Positions 1 through 7,913 of a stretch of 64,000 nt of DNA are shown here, one piece after another (the first letter of the stretch is position 1; every line of letters begins with the position of its first letter). The notes under the pieces are model-generated. The model was not told the origin of the DNA and did no database searches. It was given only the letters and a program-made list of their open reading frames with translations. The DNA is taken from positions 101,838-165,837 of the forward strand of contig NZ_MAUE01000023.1 of assembly GCF_001702265.1 (NCBI RefSeq). Reading direction: 5' to 3'. This DNA is from Pseudomonas aylmerensis (GTDB lineage Bacteria; Pseudomonadota; Gammaproteobacteria; Pseudomonadales; Pseudomonadaceae). A program made the translations under genes and the position numbers.

Positions 1-133
1 TGGTGTTATCGCCGAAGAACGCGATGTTCAGGGTTTTGCCCGCCTGGGTGTCATTCCCGGGCGAGCAAGCGGCGAGGCTCAGCGCCAGGGCGCACGGGGC
101 CAGCAGACGGCTCATCAAGTTGGAGGTATTCAA
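1..133 (-). CDS. Solute-binding lipoprotein, 5' end only (runs off the left edge)
   Basis: Only the N-terminus is in the window. Reading leftward it gives a short hydrophobic signal ending in a lipobox (LSLAAC), then a stretch resembling the start of a mature ABC-transporter solute-binding protein (KTLNIAFFGDNT). The first ATG is at 115 but has no Shine-Dalgarno; an in-frame TTG at 133 has GAGG about 8 nt upstream and is the better start. It lies 45 nt downstream of the TonB-dependent receptor on the same strand, so the two are probably co-transcribed and may handle the same ligand. Peptide-type (family 5) binding protein is a guess from the N-terminus. Confidence 0.6.
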   Translation of the reverse strand, partial: MNTSNLMSRLLAPCALALSLAACSPGNDTQAGKTLNIAFFGDNT

Positions 134-177
134 TGGGTTGCCCTCATGTGGCGATGCGTGTGCATGCAAGGTGTGGA

Positions 178-2610
178 TCAGAAGTCGTAGGCGAGCTTGG
201 TGTACCAGTAGCCGCCGCCGGGGTAGAACGGCGGGTTGCCGTAGGGCGCCAGGCCCAGGTTGCTGTAGACGGCATGCTTGTCCGGGCGCACGTCGAAGAT
301 ATTGGTGCCGCCGATGCTGACGGTGATGCTGTCGACGAAGGTGTAGCTGACGTCGAGGTCAGTGATCCATTTGGCGCCGAAGCTGCGGTCGCCGGTGGGG
401 TTGACTGCCAGGGTCTTGACCGCGCCATAGCGGGCGGTTTGCAGGTTGACCGCGAGGTCATCGACCTTCCAGTTGGCGCCCAGGATCCACTTGGTCTTGG
501 GCGTGGCATCGGTGAGGTCGCCCTGGCGATCACGGCCGACCAGGGTCACGCCGGAATTGGCCAGCGCCGCCGGCGTGTCCGGGGTGCCTTCGATGGTGGT
601 CTTGTTCCAGTTGAAGCCCAGGCTCCAGCGCACGTCGCCCCAGGCATCCAGCGGTGTGGTGTGGTCAGCCACCACATCCAGGCCTTTCGTGCGGGTGTCG
701 AACGCGTTGGTGTAATAGTTGACCCAGGTGCCGGTGGGCACACCCTGTGCGGCGAGGATCGCATTGATCGCGCCGTTGCCACGGTCGTAGATGTTGCTAG
801 TCAGTGCGATGCGGTCATCGATGTCGATCAGGTAGGCGTCGGCGGTAATGCTGGTGCGCGGCGCCGGTTGCCAGGTCAGGCCGAGGCCGAGGTTGCGCGA
901 TTTTTCCGGCTTGAGATCATCGCCCCCCAGCGCCTTGGCCAGGTTGCTGCCGGACGGCGTCAGGCGCGTCACGGCGGGCACCACGTTGCCGTTCACATCG
1001 GTCGCCACGCGGTTGTCGGCCACGGTATAGCCGATCTGCGTCAGCGACGGCGCGCGGAAACCGGTGCCAACCGTGCCGCGTACCGCCACGGTGTCGGTCA
1101 GTTCGTAGCGTGAGTTGACCTTCAGGCCGAAGGTGTTGCCCGAGTCATCGTCGTAGTGTTCGACCCGACCGGCGAGGTCGAGGAACCAGCGCTCGGTCAG
1201 GTCAAAACCCAGGTCCAGGTAGCCGGCGTAGTTGTTGCGGATCAGGCTGACTTCATCTTCAGGACGGATCGTCACCGCCGCCTGCGCGCCAGAGGCCGCC
1301 GGGTAAGTCCCGGTGATGTAGGCTTCGCGGTCGCCGGCAAAGGTACTGAAATGCTCCCAGCGGTGTTCCAGGCCGGCCGAGACTTGCACCGGCGACGTCA
1401 GGTTGAACAGGCTGTCATAGCGGCGCGTGAAGTCGAGGTTGTTGACCCATTGCTCGAAGCGGAAGGTGGCAAGGTTGTCGAATTTGGTCGGCGAGGCGGT
1501 GCCCAGCGACGGGTTGATATTGAGGTCGCTGGAATGGTGGACGTTGTTGCGCCCGTAGGTGGTGCTCAGGTCCCAGTTCCAGTCGGCCACCTGGCCCTTG
1601 CCGCCGAACAGCAGCTGGTAGTCACGGTCCTTGATGTTGTTGAGTGGGAAATAACCGTCGGGGAACACCTCAGGTACGGCGGCCGTGCCGGTTGGCAGGC
1701 GGAAATAGTTGGCAGCCTCGGCATCGCGCTCGCCGTAGGTGGAGAACGAATACAGGGTCAGGTCTTCGAGTGGCAACTCGGCGTTGTAGGCGAGGTTGAA
1801 GGCCTTGAGATCGGGGTCGCCGTTCTTGATCGCCACGCGATCCCACGCCGCTTCTTTTGCCGGGTCGGCAAATGCGCGCACGCTGTTGTCGGCCTTGTCG
1901 TTCCATGAGGCTTCACCGCGTTTGCGCGCATCTGCCGAGAAGTGGAAAAACCCGCCATCACCGAGCTTGAAGCCCTGGTCGCCGGCGACCTTGATAGTTT
2001 CGCCCTGGCCCGAATACAGCTGCCCGTAACTGGTTTCCAGGTGCCCACCGTTGTTGGTGGACTTGAGGATGATATTGATCACGCCAGCTACCGCGTCCGA
2101 GCCGTACTGCGCGGCAGCGCTGTCTTTGAGGACCTCGATATGGTCCACCGCGCTGACCGGGATCAGGTCGATGTCCACCGCATTCGCGCCGCTGTTGTCG
2201 ATCGAGCCGCGCTGGCCGGTGGCACCGTTGTGCCGGCGTTTGCCGTTGACCAGCACCAGCGTGTAGGCCGGGCCGAGGCTGCGGTTGCTCAGGGGGCGCG
2301 TCACCGAGTTGTAGCCGGCGATATTGGTGCCGAAGTTGAACGACGGCAGCAGCTTGGCGATGGCCTCGGACAACTCGGCGCGACCGGTCTTGAGCAACTG
2401 GTCGCTGTTGATCACATCAATCGGCGCCGGGCTGTCGGCCACGGTGCGCTCCTGGCCGCGCAGGCCGGTGGAGATCACCGTGACGGTGCCGAGCTTGGCA
2501 TCCTCCTTGGTGGTGTCGGCGAAGGAGGGCGCGGTGGCCAGCAGCAGGGAGCTGGTCACCAATGACCAATGGAGTTTTTTCAGCGGTTTAGGGAATTGAA
2601 TATCTGGCAT
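178..2610 (-). CDS. TonB-dependent outer-membrane receptor
   Basis: A protein of 810 aa that should form a 22-strand outer-membrane barrel with an N-terminal plug, taking up a ligand with TonB energy. A signal peptide (KKLHWSLVTSSLLLATAPSFA) is followed by a plug domain at about residues 50-180 with VLKDSAAAQYGSDAVAGVIN, typical of the plug. Later there is a conserved GTGFRAPSL barrel motif, and the chain ends in a terminal Phe (KLAYDF) as barrel proteins do. I start it at the ATG at 2610 because the signal peptide follows directly; an in-frame ATG at 2676 adds 22 residues that do not look like a signal. The ligand cannot be told from sequence. The binding lipoprotein downstream suggests uptake of a peptide or metal chelate. 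Confidence 0.9.
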   Translation of the reverse strand: MPDIQFPKPLKKLHWSLVTSSLLLATAPSFADTTKEDAKLGTVTVISTGLRGQERTVADSPAPIDVINSDQLLKTGRAELSEAIAKLLPSFNFGTNIAGYNSVTRPLSNRSLGPAYTLVLVNGKRRHNGATGQRGSIDNSGANAVDIDLIPVSAVDHIEVLKDSAAAQYGSDAVAGVINIILKSTNNGGHLETSYGQLYSGQGETIKVAGDQGFKLGDGGFFHFSADARKRGEASWNDKADNSVRAFADPAKEAAWDRVAIKNGDPDLKAFNLAYNAELPLEDLTLYSFSTYGERDAEAANYFRLPTGTAAVPEVFPDGYFPLNNIKDRDYQLLFGGKGQVADWNWDLSTTYGRNNVHHSSDLNINPSLGTASPTKFDNLATFRFEQWVNNLDFTRRYDSLFNLTSPVQVSAGLEHRWEHFSTFAGDREAYITGTYPAASGAQAAVTIRPEDEVSLIRNNYAGYLDLGFDLTERWFLDLAGRVEHYDDDSGNTFGLKVNSRYELTDTVAVRGTVGTGFRAPSLTQIGYTVADNRVATDVNGNVVPAVTRLTPSGSNLAKALGGDDLKPEKSRNLGLGLTWQPAPRTSITADAYLIDIDDRIALTSNIYDRGNGAINAILAAQGVPTGTWVNYYTNAFDTRTKGLDVVADHTTPLDAWGDVRWSLGFNWNKTTIEGTPDTPAALANSGVTLVGRDRQGDLTDATPKTKWILGANWKVDDLAVNLQTARYGAVKTLAVNPTGDRSFGAKWITDLDVSYTFVDSITVSIGGTNIFDVRPDKHAVYSNLGLAPYGNPPFYPGGGYWYTKLAYDF

Positions 2611-2761
2611 ATCGAGAAGGATCCATTCAGCCTGCGGGAGGCTCCTGGTGGTCGGGGTACGTCCTCCGCCAGGCATGGGGTCGGTCTGTGATACGAAGAT
2701 ATTCCTATAAAAAACCTGAGTGAAAGTCTTTTTTGGAATAAGCTAATTATTAGACATTGTT

Positions 2762-2781
2762 ATCTTATGAATTAATAAGAT
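2762..2781. promoter_or_regulatory. Near-perfect 20-bp palindrome upstream of the TonB receptor
   Basis: Arms ATCTTAT and ATAAGAT flank GAATTA; 18 of 20 positions are symmetric. It sits in an AT-rich gap between the receptor and the decarboxylase-like gene, next to a second small palindrome (CTAAT-T-ATTAG, 2743-2753). The arms are AT-rich and no T-run follows, so an operator is more likely than a terminator. The protein that binds it is unknown. Confidence 0.4.
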
Positions 2782-2807
2782 CATCTATTTTTATTATGTC
2801 GTGTGCG

Positions 2808-3587
2808 TCAACCTTGCCCCCGGGCGGCGAAGACCTCCTTGAGCACCGGCACCGCCGACATCGCCTTCGGCCAGCCCACGTAGAACGCCAGGTGCGTCAC
2901 CCCTTCGGCGGCCTGGGCCTTGCTCAGGCCGTTGTCCAGCGCGCGGTTGAGGTGGAAGGGCAGTTGCGCCGCCTGGCCCTGGGCGATCAACGCGGCGACG
3001 GTGACCAGGCTGCGGTCGCGGGCGCTGAGGGCGTTTTGGCGCCACAGGTCCGCGAACAACACTTCATTGGTGTAGCGCGCGAGTTGCGGGGCCACGCCGC
3101 CGACACCGGCGTCGACAGCGGCACGGCGCTTGGCTTCACTGTCGGGGTCCAGCGTCAGCGCGGCGCCTGCCGGTGTCGAGATCTGCTCGTCCGGGATGTT
3201 TCGTTCGATGAACACCTGCTTGGCGACTGCGGCAGCGGACATCGCGTTCGGCCAGCCTGAATAGAACGCCAGGTGGGTGATCAGCGCGCTGATCTCGCTG
3301 GGCGTGAGGCCATTGTCGAGGCCCAGCTTGAGGTGGTCCGCGAGTGCCGACACCTGTCCGTTGGCGATCAGCGCCGACACGGTGATCAGGCTGCGATCAC
3401 GCGGGGCCAGCTCGGTACGTTTCCACACCTCACCGAATAACAGCTCGGTGGTGTAGGCATACAGTTGCGGCGTGACTTCCAGCACCGCAGAGGAGGGCTT
3501 TGGGTCCGGACGCGGCTGGGCTTGATCGGCATCTACGACAGCCGCGTAGAGCAAGGTGGCGCAGGTGGTGACGGTCAACAGTTTCAT
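2808..3587 (-). CDS. Secreted tandem carboxymuconolactone-decarboxylase-like protein
   Basis: 259 aa with a signal peptide (MKLLTVTTCATLLYAAVVDA) and two copies of the CMD/AhpD-like helical domain, at about residues 45-125 and 165-245. Both repeats carry the pattern LAPRDRSLITVSALI / LSARDRSLVTVAALI, then GLTPSEISALITHLAFYSGWP and its counterpart. Neither repeat shows the CxxC of AhpD-type peroxidases. The ATG at 3587 has an ideal TAAGGAG upstream; an upstream in-frame ATG at 3683 adds residues with no signal character. It is divergent from a LysR gene and shares its promoter region, which holds two ATGAR-N5-YTCAT palindromes. The substrate is unknown. Confidence 0.8.
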   Translation of the reverse strand: MKLLTVTTCATLLYAAVVDADQAQPRPDPKPSSAVLEVTPQLYAYTTELLFGEVWKRTELAPRDRSLITVSALIANGQVSALADHLKLGLDNGLTPSEISALITHLAFYSGWPNAMSAAAVAKQVFIERNIPDEQISTPAGAALTLDPDSEAKRRAAVDAGVGGVAPQLARYTNEVLFADLWRQNALSARDRSLVTVAALIAQGQAAQLPFHLNRALDNGLSKAQAAEGVTHLAFYVGWPKAMSAVPVLKEVFAARGQG

Positions 3588-3665
3588 CGGGCGCTCCTTA
3601 AGCAGGTGAGCCCCATGGTAGGCAGCTGGCTTGCATTGATTAAGCCGCATAACCGGCATGCGCTT

Positions 3666-3680
3666 ATGAGTCCGGCTCAT
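3666..3680. promoter_or_regulatory. LysR-type operator, site 1 (ATGAG-N5-CTCAT)
   Basis: A perfect 5-bp inverted repeat with the T-N11-A geometry of LysR boxes, in the gap between the CMD-like gene and the LysR gene. The same repeat occurs upstream of the aldo/keto reductase and the SDR. Confidence 0.5.
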
Positions 3681-3733
3681 CAATTCATCGCGCGGTCGGA
3701 TTGATCTGCGATACGCTGCACCGTCATCACCCT

Positions 3734-3748
3734 ATGAATGAGGTTCAT
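3734..3748. promoter_or_regulatory. LysR-type operator, site 2 (ATGAA-N5-TTCAT)
   Basis: Second copy of the palindrome with one symmetric change. It ends 2 nt before the LysR start codon and includes the ribosome-binding GAGG (3740-3743), which fits autoregulation by the LysR protein. Confidence 0.45.
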
Positions 3749-3750
3749 CA

Positions 3751-4644
3751 ATGGCACGCGAAGGCTACGGCGACCTGTTGGCTTTTGTGGCGGTCGCGCG
3801 TGAACGCAGCTTCACCCGTGCGGCCGCTCAGCTGGGCGTTTCGCAATCAGCCCTGAGTCATACCGTGCGGGCGCTCGAAGCCCGACTGGGCGTGCGCCTG
3901 CTGACGCGAACGACCCGCAGCGTGGCGCCGACCGAGGCCGGCGAGCAGCTGTACAACAAGTTGGCGCCACGCTTTGACGAGATCGAGTCGGACCTGGCCG
4001 AAGTCCTCGAACTGCGCGATTCGCCGCGCGGCACGGTGCGTATCTCGGCCACCGACTACGCCGCGAATGCGCTGCTGTGGCCGCGCCTGTCAGCGTTCAT
4101 GCCGCGCTATCCCGACATCAAGGTCGAAATCATCACCGACTATGGCCTGACCGATATCGTCGCCGAGCGCTATGACATTGGCGTGCGCCTGGGCAACCAG
4201 GTGGCCCAGAACATGATCGCCGTGCGCATCGGCCCCGACCTGCGCATGGCCATGGTCGCGTCGCCGGCCTACCTGCAAGCCCACCCGGCGCCGCAGACCC
4301 CGGACGAACTGGCCGCGCACAACTGCATCAACCTGCGCCTGCCGACCCACGGCGGCTGCTATGCATGGGAGTTGGCCAACGGCGACCGCGAAGTGCAGGT
4401 GCGGGTGCAGGGCCAACTGACGTTCAACGGCACCTACCCGATGCTGGCGGCGGCGCTGGACGGCTGCGGCGTGGCGTACCTGCCCGAAGACCTGGCCAAA
4501 GAGCATGTGGCGGCGGGTCGCCTGTGCTGGGTGCTTGAAGAATGGTTTCCGACTTTTCCCGGCCTGCACATCTACTACCCGAGTCGACGCCAATCTTCGC
4601 GGGCGTTGAGCCTGGTGGTGGAGGCGCTGCGCTACAGCACTTGA
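3751..4644 (+). CDS. LysR-family transcriptional regulator of the CMD/AKR/SDR cluster
   Basis: 297 aa, the usual LysR length. The N-terminal winged helix-turn-helix is at residues 6-65 (RSFTRAAAQLGVSQSALSHT), followed by a substrate-binding domain with the CrgA-like pattern DIVAERYDIGVRLG. GAGG lies 7 nt before the ATG. Divergent from the CMD-like gene and upstream of an aldo/keto reductase in the same direction. Four copies of one palindrome precede the genes of this cluster, so it probably controls all of them and itself. The effector is unknown. Confidence 0.9.
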   Translation: MAREGYGDLLAFVAVARERSFTRAAAQLGVSQSALSHTVRALEARLGVRLLTRTTRSVAPTEAGEQLYNKLAPRFDEIESDLAEVLELRDSPRGTVRISATDYAANALLWPRLSAFMPRYPDIKVEIITDYGLTDIVAERYDIGVRLGNQVAQNMIAVRIGPDLRMAMVASPAYLQAHPAPQTPDELAAHNCINLRLPTHGGCYAWELANGDREVQVRVQGQLTFNGTYPMLAAALDGCGVAYLPEDLAKEHVAAGRLCWVLEEWFPTFPGLHIYYPSRRQSSRALSLVVEALRYST

Positions 4645-4650
4645 TCACTC

Positions 4651-4665
4651 ATGAGACAGGCTCAT
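4651..4665. promoter_or_regulatory. LysR-type operator, site 3 (ATGAG-N5-CTCAT)
   Basis: Perfect copy of the palindrome just after the LysR stop codon and about 85 nt before the aldo/keto reductase start, where an activator site would sit. Confidence 0.5.
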
Positions 4666-4750
4666 GGCCGTATCCTTCCTCAGCGCCTTAATCATCAATG
4701 CGCATTGGCCTAGGATCCGTCTACGTTTCCAACGCCGTTGAGGGTGAGCC

Positions 4751-5761
4751 ATGAATTACCGTTACCTGGGCCGCAGTGCCTTGAAAGTGTCGCCCCTATG
4801 CCTGGGGGCCATGATGTTCGGCGGCGAGGCCGATGAAGCCAGCGCCAAACGCATCATCGACAAAGCCGGCGCCGCTGGCGTCAACTTTATCGATACCGCC
4901 GATGCCTATCACGCCGGGCGCTCCGAAGCCGTGGTCGGCCGCGCCATTGCCGCCCAGCGTGACCAATGGGTGGTGGCAACCAAGTTCGGTTATCCGGCGT
5001 CGGCCGAGGCCGGCCCGAACCAGCAGGGCCAGTCGCGCAAGTGGATCATGCAGGCGGTCGACGCCAGCCTAAAACGCCTGGGCAGCGACTACATCGACAT
5101 CGTGTATTTCCACCGCACCTTGAGCGATGCGCCGCTGGAAGAGGGCCTGCGCGCCATCGACGACCTGATTCGCCAAGGCAAGATCCGCTATTACGGGGTG
5201 TCGAATTTTCACGGCTGGAAAATCGCCGAGATGGTGCGCATCGCCGACGCGCTGGGCATCCAGCGCCCGACCGTCAGCCAGCCGCTGTACAACATCGTCA
5301 ACCGTGTCGCCGAGGTCGAGCAGTTGCCGGTGGCGGGCCACTACGGCATTGGCGTCGTGCCCTACAGCCCGCTGGCCCGTGGCGTGCTCAGCGGTAAATA
5401 CGCGGTGGACGCGCCGCCACCGGCGGACACCCGCGCCGGGCGCGGTGACAAACGGATCCAGCAGACCGAATGGCGCCCCGAGTCGTTGAAGATCGCCAAG
5501 GCCATTGCCGAGCATGCGGCGGCGCGTGGTACCACTTCGGTGGCCTTCGCAATTGCCTGGGTCTTGAAGAACCGCTTGATCAGCGCGGCGATCGCCGGCC
5601 CGCGCACCGAAGCGCAGTGGGACAGCTACCTGGAGGCGCTGGGCCTGGAACTGGGGCCTGAGGACGAAGCGCTGGTCGACAGCCTGGTAGTGCCCGGCCA
5701 TGCCTCGACCCATGGTTTTACTGATCCGGGTTACCCGGTGGAAGGGCGCAAGGTCAGCTAG
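4751..5761 (+). CDS. Aldo/keto reductase
   Basis: 336 aa, NADPH-dependent reductase with a (beta/alpha)8 barrel, reducing aldehydes or ketones to alcohols. Visible family features: the catalytic Asp/Tyr region DTADAYHAGRSE near residues 51-62, the Lys in VATKFGY, the His in VYFHRT, and the coenzyme-binding C-terminal half. GAGGGTGAG precedes the ATG. It ends 12 nt from the convergent SDR gene. Closest in style to YajO/YghZ-type reductases acting on sugars or xenobiotic aldehydes; the natural substrate is not clear. Confidence 0.9.
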   Translation: MNYRYLGRSALKVSPLCLGAMMFGGEADEASAKRIIDKAGAAGVNFIDTADAYHAGRSEAVVGRAIAAQRDQWVVATKFGYPASAEAGPNQQGQSRKWIMQAVDASLKRLGSDYIDIVYFHRTLSDAPLEEGLRAIDDLIRQGKIRYYGVSNFHGWKIAEMVRIADALGIQRPTVSQPLYNIVNRVAEVEQLPVAGHYGIGVVPYSPLARGVLSGKYAVDAPPPADTRAGRGDKRIQQTEWRPESLKIAKAIAEHAAARGTTSVAFAIAWVLKNRLISAAIAGPRTEAQWDSYLEALGLELGPEDEALVDSLVVPGHASTHGFTDPGYPVEGRKVS

Positions 5762-5772
5762 ACCACGCGGTA

Positions 5773-6594
5773 TCACTGGTCATCGCCGTACCAGTAGTGC
5801 GCGGTGACACCGCCGTCCATGAGGAAGTCGCTGCCCGTGATGAAGGTGCCTTCCGGGCCCATCAACAAGGCCGCGACGGCCGCGACTTCATCGGGTGTTC
5901 CGCCGCGCTTGGCGGCGCTGGATTCGATCATGCGACGGTAACCATCCCCGCGTGGGCCGTTTAGCTCATCGCGGGCAAGCGGCGTGAAGATAATGCCCGG
6001 GCTGATCGTGTTCACACGCGCACCGCGCTTACCCCAGCGCACGGCCTGCGCTGCGACGCGCAACGCGTTGCCACGCTTGGACAGCTGGTAGGCGTGCAGC
6101 GAGTCGGTCACTTGCGCAGGCTGCAACATCGGCAGGGCCAGCAACGCTTCCGTCGCGGTCAGCGCCAACGCCTTGTTCTGCTCGGCACTCAGCGCGGGCA
6201 GACGGTGCCCGGACTGCGAGGCGATGACGATGGCCGAACCGCCCTTGGCAATCACTTCGCCAAACAGCTCCAGCACCAGCGCCGTGCCGTACAGGTCGAC
6301 CCGCAGGATGGTCGCCGGCGATGCCTGGGACGGTGACACACCGGCGGCATGGATCACCTTGGTGATCTCGCCAAGGCCGGCAGCCAGTGCGACGAGCGCT
6401 ACGACCGACTCTCGCGACGCGACATCCACCTGGGCGGTGGTCACCTCGAAACCGGCATCACTCAAGACTTTTGCTGCCGCCTCGGCGGTGTCCTGGCGCA
6501 GGTCGGCAAGCACGACGTGCTGGCCGGCACTGACGCGCCGCGCGATGGCCTGGCCGATCGAGCCGGCGCCTATGACTACGGTGACTTCGTTCAT
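5773..6594 (-). CDS. Short-chain dehydrogenase/reductase
   Basis: 273 aa NAD(P)-dependent oxidoreductase. The Rossmann motif is GAGSIGQAIA at residues 8-17, a variant of TGxxxGxG. The active-site Tyr and Lys are probably those of YQLSK around residues 168-172. A C-terminal GSDFLMDGGVTAHYW matches classical SDRs. A GAGGAAATCCC leader precedes the ATG. The upstream region carries an ATGAG-N5-CTCAT site, linking it to the LysR cluster. A broken copy of the 3' third of this gene lies at 26884-27095. Confidence 0.88.
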   Translation of the reverse strand: MNEVTVVIGAGSIGQAIARRVSAGQHVVLADLRQDTAEAAAKVLSDAGFEVTTAQVDVASRESVVALVALAAGLGEITKVIHAAGVSPSQASPATILRVDLYGTALVLELFGEVIAKGGSAIVIASQSGHRLPALSAEQNKALALTATEALLALPMLQPAQVTDSLHAYQLSKRGNALRVAAQAVRWGKRGARVNTISPGIIFTPLARDELNGPRGDGYRRMIESSAAKRGGTPDEVAAVAALLMGPEGTFITGSDFLMDGGVTAHYWYGDDQ

Positions 6595-6672
6595 GGGATT
6601 TCCTCAAAGCGGGGGTGCCCACTTTAGAGGCAGCAGCACCTGATGATTAGTCGTGCAAAACCGCGAGGTCTC

Positions 6673-6687
6673 ATGAGCTGATCTCAT
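6673..6687. promoter_or_regulatory. LysR-type operator, site 4 (ATGAG-N5-CTCAT)
   Basis: Perfect copy about 80 nt upstream of the SDR start. The flanks extend each arm so that CTCATGAG occurs twice in a row. This places the SDR in the same likely regulon as the CMD-like, LysR and AKR genes. Confidence 0.5.
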
Positions 6688-6858
6688 GAGTCGGCCAATA
6701 GGTATCAAGACGTTTCGCCGCCCGTGCGCCGGTGCGCGGGCTTATGCGTATTATCCGTCGACCATACCTGCAGGGTATTCATTCAGACCTTATCCATATT
6801 GGACGGTCGCAACACCAGGCGTCAGCCTGAGGCCAATAACTATAAAAGAGGCGCAACC

Positions 6859-7806
6859 ATGACCGTGCTATTGAGTGAGCGCAGCCAGATTTTCCAGGGT
6901 GCCGACGCCTATGCGGTGTCGGACTACGTCAACCAGCATGTCGGCAGCCACTGCATTCGCCTGCCCCCCAAGGGCCGGCCGCAGGCGAGCATCAGCCACC
7001 GCACTTTTTCCAGCCTGGACCTGTGCCGCATCAGTTACGGCGCGCCGGTGCGGGTCACGTCGGTGGCGCTGGAAACCATCTACCACTTGCAGATCCTGCT
7101 GAGCGGGCATTGCCGCTCGCATTCGCGAGGCGTGGAGCATGTGTTCGGACCTGGCGAGATCCTGCTGATCAACCCGGATGATCCGGTGGACCTGACGTAT
7201 TCCGCCGACTGCGAAAAATTCATCATCAAATTACCCGTACGCCTGCTCGAAAACGCTTGCCTGGAGCAGCAATGGGCGCTGCCGCAGCCGGGTATCCGCT
7301 TTGCGACCGCGCGCCATGCACTCAGCGAAATGGGCGGGTTCCTGCCGTTGCTGGGGCTGATCTGCCACGAGGCGGAAAACGCTGCCGAACCGCATATGCA
7401 GAGCCTGTACGAGCGCATCGTGGCGACCAAGTTGCTGGCCCTGCTGGGCAGCAATGTACTGCGAGTGATCCCCCAGCCTGCACAGGGTGGCGGCTTCGAG
7501 GCGGTGCGTGAGTTTGTCGAGCAGCACCTCACCGACGACATCAGCCTCGAACAACTGATGGCAGTGGCCAAGGTCAGTGAGCGCTCGCTGTACAGCCTGT
7601 TCGAGCGCCAGGTCGGCCTGTCCCCGCGTGACTACGTACGGCGGCGCAAGCTTGAACGGGTGCATGCCCGCCTGCAGCTGAGCAGCGCGCGCAGCGTGAC
7701 CGAGGTGGCGCTGGACCACGGTTTTACGCACCTGGGACGGTTCTCCGAGGCCTATCGCCAACGCTTTGGCGAGTTGCCCTCGCAGACCTGGAAGCGCCAC
7801 CGCTGA
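6859..7806 (+). CDS. benR: BenR, AraC/XylS-family activator of the benzoate operon
   Basis: 315 aa. The N-terminal half is an AraC-ligand-binding-like (cupin) domain, and the last 100 residues hold two helix-turn-helix motifs with the XylS/AraC signature (SLEQLMAVAKVSERSLYSLF, then TEVALDHGFTHLGRFSEAYR). The ATG at 6859 has AAGAGG upstream; a longer in-frame start at 6724 lacks support. BenR activates benA when benzoate is present. Two copies of the XylS/BenR half-site lie just downstream, before benA. The leader has an imperfect CA motif (AATAACTA), in keeping with known Crc control of benR in P. putida. Confidence 0.9.
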   Translation: MTVLLSERSQIFQGADAYAVSDYVNQHVGSHCIRLPPKGRPQASISHRTFSSLDLCRISYGAPVRVTSVALETIYHLQILLSGHCRSHSRGVEHVFGPGEILLINPDDPVDLTYSADCEKFIIKLPVRLLENACLEQQWALPQPGIRFATARHALSEMGGFLPLLGLICHEAENAAEPHMQSLYERIVATKLLALLGSNVLRVIPQPAQGGGFEAVREFVEQHLTDDISLEQLMAVAKVSERSLYSLFERQVGLSPRDYVRRRKLERVHARLQLSSARSVTEVALDHGFTHLGRFSEAYRQRFGELPSQTWKRHR

Positions 7807-7812
7807 GCTTCG

Positions 7813-7875
7813 TGCGCTCGGCGGATAGTGATCTGCAGAAAAGGGATATTGGACAACATGTCGGACACGTACGGT
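7813..7875 (+). promoter_or_regulatory. Pben promoter with tandem BenR boxes
   Basis: Two direct repeats of TGC(A/G)-N6-GGATA lie at 7813-7827 and 7834-7848, exactly 21 bp apart. This is the known XylS/BenR half-site and spacing. A -10-like TACGGT at 7870-7875 begins 21 nt after the second box, the same distance as in the Pm promoter as I recall it. The promoter drives benA, 39 nt further on. Confidence 0.75.
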
Positions 7876-7890
7876 GAGGGCGCCTGATAC

Positions 7891-7905
7891 AAGAACAACG
7901 GAGGG
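7891..7905 (+). promoter_or_regulatory. Crc/Hfq CA motif beside the benA ribosome-binding site
   Basis: AAGAACAA (7891-7898) fits the AANAANAA Hfq/Crc recognition motif and directly abuts the Shine-Dalgarno GGAGGG (7900-7905). Binding there would block benA translation when preferred carbon sources are present. Confidence 0.55.
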
Positions 7906-7913
7906 CTTGCCCC

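Noticed and set aside
133..1113. Long open frame opposite the TonB receptor
   Set aside because: It is the mirror of a GC-rich coding strand; composition is poor and the opposite strand has clear TonB-receptor motifs.
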